Assembly (NCBI RefSeq): GCF_900142755.1
Contig: NZ_FRCA01000002.1
Location: 186,001 to 250,000, forward strand
Reading direction: 5' to 3'
DNA: 64,000 nt
Source of the DNA: Halomonas cupida
Lineage (GTDB): Bacteria; Pseudomonadota; Gammaproteobacteria; Pseudomonadales; Halomonadaceae
Shown here: positions 59,869 to 64,000 of the stretch, in pieces
Layout: every line of letters starts with the position of its first letter
Position numbering within the stretch: the stretch's first letter is position 1
Translations under genes and position numbers: made by a program
Notes under the pieces: generated by a model
Database searches by the model: none
Told to the model about the DNA's origin: nothing
What the model saw: only the letters and a program-made list of their open reading frames with translations

Positions 59869-62048
59869 GCGAGTTGAGCTTCCTGGCAGTCGATATTCTC
59901 ATCTATGTGCTCTACGGTCTGAAGTGGGTAGCGTTGCTCCTGGCCATGCTGATGCTGCTGTGCGGCCTCGACGACCTCTTCCTCGATATCTGCTATTGGA
60001 CACGTCGTTTCTGGCGCCGCTGGACGGTTTATCAGGAACATCCGCATGCCAACGAGGATCGGCTGTACGACGTGCCGGAAAAACCTCTGGCCGTCATGGT
60101 GCCCGCCTGGCAGGAGGTCGGCGTCGTCGGTTCCATGGCACAGCTCATGGCCAACACCATGGACTACGAGAACTATCAGATCTTCGTCGGCACCTACCCC
60201 AACGACCCAGAGACCCAGGCCGAGGTCGATGTCGTTGCCCGCACCTTCCACAACGTGCACAAGGTAGTGACGGCACGCCCCGGCCCTACCAGCAAGGCCG
60301 ACTGCCTCAACAACATCATCCAGGCCATCGCCGACTTCGAGGCAGCGGCGGGGATAGAGTTCGCCGGCTGCATACTCCACGACGCCGAGGATGTCATCTC
60401 GCCGCTCGAACTGCGCATGTTCAACTACCTGCTGCCTCACAAGGATCTGATCCAGGTTCCTGTCTATCCGTTTCGCCCACGCTGGTACCAGCTTTCCAGC
60501 GGGCACTACATCGATGAGTTTTCCGAGTATCACGGCAAGGATGTGGTCACCCGTGAGGCAATCACCGGTCAGGTCCCCAGCGCTGGTGTCGGTACCTGTT
60601 TCAGCCGCCGCGCACTGACCCTGTTGCGCGAGTTGAATGACGGCATTACCTTTGATATCTGGAGCCTGACCGAGGATTACGACATCGGGTTCCGCCTCCA
60701 CGAAAGAGGCATGTCCTGCGCCTTCATCCGCTACAGCACCGACGACGACCGTCTGTCACCACACCGTGAGCACGCTGCGGGACAGCGTTACCACGACAGC
60801 CGAGTGATCTGTGTTCGCGAACACTTCCCGACCAATTTCAAGGCAGTGATCCGCCAGAAGTCACGCTGGATCACCGGTATCGTATTCCAGGGCTATCAGC
60901 ACCTCGGCTGGAGTCGTGACTGGCGCCTCAATTACTTTCTCTGGCGTGATCGACGCGGCGTGATCGCCTACCCGGTCGCCCTGATTGCCTCCTGCCTGCT
61001 GATCCTTCTCGTCAGCCTGTGGCTGGCCGCCGTACTGGTTCCCGAAGCCTGGCGTTTCCCCGATATTCTCAGCGGTGGCCCGCTGAGCACACTGCTGTGG
61101 CTCAACGGTCTCCTGCTGGCCAATCGTGCCTTTCAGCGCTTCTATTTCGTCAAGGTCTACTACGGATGGCGCCAGGGACTGCTGTCCTTCCCGCGCATGC
61201 TGTGGAGCAACGTGATCAATTTCCTCGCCAATGTGCGCGCCTGGCGGTTGTTCATGCAACGGGCTCGCCACCGTACCTTCGCCTGGGACAAGACCACCCA
61301 TGAGTTTCCGCATGTGGAACTGCCGGTCCAGGTGCCACTGGAGACATACCTGCTGGAGGACGGAGCCATCACACACCAGCAGCTGGAAGCCTTCAAGGCA
61401 CAGGGAATTCAGCGTGAAGAAGGCCGAGAAATGCTCGTCCAGAGGCTGATCAGCGGTCGCCAGTTGGCCAGCGCACTAGCGCGTAAGCATGAGATGCACT
61501 GGCGCTCGATCAATCCGCTGGCCATTCCTGTGAAGCTGATCGAAAGAGTCCCCACCGCCACGGCCATGCGCTATGCCATTCTGCCGATCGGCGAACATGA
61601 CGGAGTGCTCGAACTGGCCACAGAATCCCCCCTGACACCAGTGGCCATTGGCGCTATCTGCCGTCGACTCCGCTGTCAGGTCGAGGTCTATCTGGTACCG
61701 ACCGGCCGTGTCACCCTCGGCCTTCGCCACTGGCACCTGAGCCAACTCCAGCCAAACGAAGAGCATCAGATTTCCGCCTGGCAGCCGGATGACGACGTCG
61801 ACGAAGCCTGTCTCGATGCCTACTGCTGTCATCAGGTCCTGCTGGGCCAGGTACTGCTCGAACGAGGCTGGCTGTCGAATACCCTGTTCATCCAGGCCAT
61901 GATCGACTTCGCCCCCCAACAGCAGCGACTCGGTGACTTCCTGGTGGAGCGAGGCATGATCGATACCCCCACTCTCGATCAGGCACTCGAGGTGCTCCAT
62001 GAGGAAGAACAACTCGCACGTCAGACACTGGAAGGGCAAGCGGCATGA
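59865..62048 (+). CDS. nfrB: NfrB-type glycosyltransferase with C-terminal MshEN-like domain
   Basis: Inner-membrane GT2 glycosyltransferase, 727 aa. A first helix at about 12-40 is followed by the catalytic domain with CILHDAEDVISP (about 170), SLTEDYDIGFRLHERG and the product-binding RQKSRWITGI (about 330), then further helices. The C-terminal 220 residues resemble MshEN c-di-GMP-binding domains, with repeated leucine/glycine patterns such as RLGDFLVERGMIDTPTLDQA. E. coli NfrB makes a c-di-GMP-controlled secreted polysaccharide used by phage N4. GGGAG supports the start. Coupled to nfrA by ATGA. Confidence 0.92.
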   Translation: MSELSFLAVDILIYVLYGLKWVALLLAMLMLLCGLDDLFLDICYWTRRFWRRWTVYQEHPHANEDRLYDVPEKPLAVMVPAWQEVGVVGSMAQLMANTMDYENYQIFVGTYPNDPETQAEVDVVARTFHNVHKVVTARPGPTSKADCLNNIIQAIADFEAAAGIEFAGCILHDAEDVISPLELRMFNYLLPHKDLIQVPVYPFRPRWYQLSSGHYIDEFSEYHGKDVVTREAITGQVPSAGVGTCFSRRALTLLRELNDGITFDIWSLTEDYDIGFRLHERGMSCAFIRYSTDDDRLSPHREHAAGQRYHDSRVICVREHFPTNFKAVIRQKSRWITGIVFQGYQHLGWSRDWRLNYFLWRDRRGVIAYPVALIASCLLILLVSLWLAAVLVPEAWRFPDILSGGPLSTLLWLNGLLLANRAFQRFYFVKVYYGWRQGLLSFPRMLWSNVINFLANVRAWRLFMQRARHRTFAWDKTTHEFPHVELPVQVPLETYLLEDGAITHQQLEAFKAQGIQREEGREMLVQRLISGRQLASALARKHEMHWRSINPLAIPVKLIERVPTATAMRYAILPIGEHDGVLELATESPLTPVAIGAICRRLRCQVEVYLVPTGRVTLGLRHWHLSQLQPNEEHQISAWQPDDDVDEACLDAYCCHQVLLGQVLLERGWLSNTLFIQAMIDFAPQQQRLGDFLVERGMIDTPTLDQALEVLHEEEQLARQTLEGQAA

Positions 62049-64000
62049 AGAAGTCTCTCGCGCTTGCCATGATGTTGCTTCCCGGCCTGGTGCAAGCCCA
62101 GGGTCAGGCGGACCTGAGCCATTTCGACAACTTCCGCAGTTATCCCTATCTCGACCACGCCTACCGTGCGGCCGATGAGCACCGCTGGGCAGACGTCCAA
62201 CGACTGATGGAGCATCTCATCGCTCGGGTCCCCGGTAACCTGGAGGCACACCGTCTACTGGCGCAGTCGCTGCAGGAACAAGGCGATATCGAAGGAGCTC
62301 TAGCAGCCCTGCATGGCCTGGATACCAACATTGCCGTCACTCAGCGCCTGGCGCTCCAGGAGGAGTGGATCAATAGCGGCCATGCAACACCTGATCAGGT
62401 CAGGCAGTGGGTGCAGGAAACCACCGGCAGTGGCCGTGAGCGCCTGTGGCGAAGCGAGGCGGAGCATCTACGCGTGACCCGTGGTGCCGGCTTCGCTGCA
62501 GACTGGCTGGGCGACATCGGCAACGGCAACGATCTGTCCCTTGATCGCTACCGTGCCAGTCTTGCTGAATCCGCTCAGGACTGGCCAACCGTTATAGGCA
62601 CGCTGACCCCACATGCCCAGCGCGGCGAGCTCGACGATAACGACTGGCAACGACTGATCTCTGGGCTGGTGGGCAACCGCGACGCCCCAGGCCTCGACCG
62701 ACTGCTGGAAGTGATGCCTGATGATCAGAAGACCATCGCCTTGAACGAAGGCGCCCAGCATGCCATTGCGCTGGGACACCCCAGGCTGGCCGAGCGCTGG
62801 TTGAAGCAGCTCGACCGCCTGGGTGCATTGGACGAGACAACCCGAGCGGAGCTGGTGGAAACGGCCCTTCAAGTCAGTGACGTCGGGACCGTCCGTGACC
62901 TTGCTCTGCACAACAGTGACAACTGCCTGAGCGAGGCAGTATGGCTGGCCGATCACTCCGTCGAGGATGCCCGCAAGGTGCTCCGCCAGTGCCCTCCTGG
63001 ACAACCCGAGAGCGCAGCCACCTGGCTCAATCTGGCAGCGCGACTGGATACTCTGGAACTGATCGAGAACACCCCTCTTCCCGCGACACTCAACGATCAG
63101 CGCACCATGGTTCTGGTACACGGATACGCTCGCCAGCATGACTGGCAGCAGGCGCTTGCGTGGCTGCAGGCGGTGCCTTCCAGCCCCGAGCGCTGGCAGC
63201 TCGAGGCCGAGCTGGCCACTCGTGCCGGCGATTCCCTGCGCGCCGCCCGAGCCTGGCAGGCTCACTACCGCCTGACCGGTGACCCTCGGTCACTGGAAAC
63301 CGCAAGCTACCAGTTGACCGAAACAGGACATCACCAGGACGCCATCGCCCTGCTGCAGACAGTGCTGCAGCAACACCCTGAGCGCCTGGCCCCTCGTACC
63401 ATCGAGCGTCTCGCCGACCTCTATCGCCAATCGCCCGAAAGCCTGGACGCGACGACCCTCACCAGCATCACTGCCCGGATCTCCCCGGAGCAACGCAGGC
63501 CTCTGTTGGAAAGTCTGGCGTACGCGCAACGCTGTGACCTGATCAATCCACTGGCTGAGTCACTGCGTCCCACACCATGGCGCGCCCTGGCCCTGTGTGC
63601 CAAGGATCAGCCAGGTCAGGCCGCGGTGCTCTGGCAGAAGGCACTGGGTCAAAGCCTCGACGAACACGATACCCGCCTGATCGAGGACAACCGCCGTGCG
63701 CTGGCCTATGCCCTGAGCAATGCCGGGGACAATCCCGGTGCCTGGCGACAATGGCAACAGATCCCCTGGCAGCATCTCGGTGCCGCCGCTCACGAGGCCG
63801 AAACCCGCAGTGCACTGGCCATTGGTGCCACCGAGGATGCCTGGACGCTCTGGCAGGACCTCGACGCCAGCTCTAGTCGTACCCGCCTGCTGGGAGCACG
63901 CATCGCCATGGCGCGGGGAGAAAACGCGCACGCCCTCGAACTGGCACGCAGCGCTGTGACGCCTTCACCCACGAATCCCGATGACACTGGACAACTGGTC
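62045..64000 (+). CDS. nfrA: NfrA-like outer-membrane export protein (3' end beyond window)
   Basis: First 652 residues of a large TPR-rich protein. The signal peptide KKSLALAMMLLPGLVQAQ is followed by FDNFRSYPYLDHAYRAADEH and many helical repeats. NfrA is the outer-membrane partner of NfrB and the phage N4 receptor in E. coli, with TPR repeats before a C-terminal beta-barrel; the barrel would lie outside this window. The start overlaps the nfrB stop. Assignment rests on the nfrB neighbour, the signal peptide and the repeats, less on sequence identity. Confidence 0.8.
   Translation, partial: MKKSLALAMMLLPGLVQAQGQADLSHFDNFRSYPYLDHAYRAADEHRWADVQRLMEHLIARVPGNLEAHRLLAQSLQEQGDIEGALAALHGLDTNIAVTQRLALQEEWINSGHATPDQVRQWVQETTGSGRERLWRSEAEHLRVTRGAGFAADWLGDIGNGNDLSLDRYRASLAESAQDWPTVIGTLTPHAQRGELDDNDWQRLISGLVGNRDAPGLDRLLEVMPDDQKTIALNEGAQHAIALGHPRLAERWLKQLDRLGALDETTRAELVETALQVSDVGTVRDLALHNSDNCLSEAVWLADHSVEDARKVLRQCPPGQPESAATWLNLAARLDTLELIENTPLPATLNDQRTMVLVHGYARQHDWQQALAWLQAVPSSPERWQLEAELATRAGDSLRAARAWQAHYRLTGDPRSLETASYQLTETGHHQDAIALLQTVLQQHPERLAPRTIERLADLYRQSPESLDATTLTSITARISPEQRRPLLESLAYAQRCDLINPLAESLRPTPWRALALCAKDQPGQAAVLWQKALGQSLDEHDTRLIEDNRRALAYALSNAGDNPGAWRQWQQIPWQHLGAAAHEAETRSALAIGATEDAWTLWQDLDASSSRTRLLGARIAMARGENAHALELARSAVTPSPTNPDDTGQLV

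Overview
The window looks like chromosome from a moderately halophilic gammaproteobacterium, most likely Halomonas or a close relative. This rests on gene content and style, not on a marker gene: GC-rich coding sequence, many catabolic and transport genes under their own LacI, LysR or Lrp regulators, TRAP and SLC13 carriers, an assimilatory nitrate cluster of the Klebsiella/Azotobacter type, and NfrAB. No rRNA, tRNA, prophage, CRISPR array or transposase gene was seen. About 46 protein-coding genes are supported; the first (LacI family) and last (NfrA) run off the ends.

Layout. 1-4.7 kb: a sugar or polyol catabolic cassette (LacI regulator, Gfo/Idh dehydrogenase, TIM-barrel isomerase, MFS carrier) with a perfect 16-bp palindromic operator. 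4.8-8.8 kb: Gate-domain membrane protein, Lrp and LysR regulators, MFS carrier. 8.8-12.7 kb: TraB/GumN protein and two divergent L,D-transpeptidases. 13.2-18.5 kb: NNP nitrate carrier, an SDR protein with altered catalytic residues, peroxiredoxin, a GFA-domain gene enclosed by two inverted 173-bp structured repeats, and a phospholipase-D lipoprotein. 18.7-24.6 kb: a translationally coupled TAXI-TRAP/AtuA operon with a divergent LysR gene. 24.9-29 kb: cupin, DUF4331, DUF4198, HupE/UreJ and LysE proteins. 28.9-39.4 kb: the nitrate assimilation region. 39.8-53.4 kb: housekeeping and metabolic genes (PhoH, esterase, SLC13 carrier, cold-shock protein, GMC oxidoreductase, glutamate-synthase-like protein, PhoD-like phosphatase, YtoQ, ChaC, threonine ammonia-lyase). 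53.4-64 kb: two paralogous modules of periplasmic protein plus hybrid kinase, then nfrB-nfrA on the other strand.

The best integrated system is nitrate assimilation. nasT-nasS (antiterminator and nitrate sensor) lie between two target units: nasA-cobA leftward and nasB-nirB-nirD rightward. Both units carry, before their first gene, two successive stem-loops with hexanucleotide loops having A at position 1 and G at position 4, the second overlapping a terminator-like hairpin. This is the ANTAR-target layout. Each is preceded by a sigma-54-type promoter and an NtrC-type dyad, so nitrogen limitation would start transcription and nitrate would release termination.

The least explained material is repetitive DNA: the 173-bp five-hairpin element (one inverted pair plus a degraded third copy), heptamer arrays just upstream of two regulator genes, and minisatellites of 15, 18, 21 and 24 bp at gene starts or junctions, two of which share a core sequence. 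The paralogous kinase pair is also unusual: one copy has lost the phospho-accepting histidine of its Hpt domain (His to Glu), and the partner periplasmic proteins have a molybdopterin-oxidoreductase fold without a plausible Mo-ligating cysteine.
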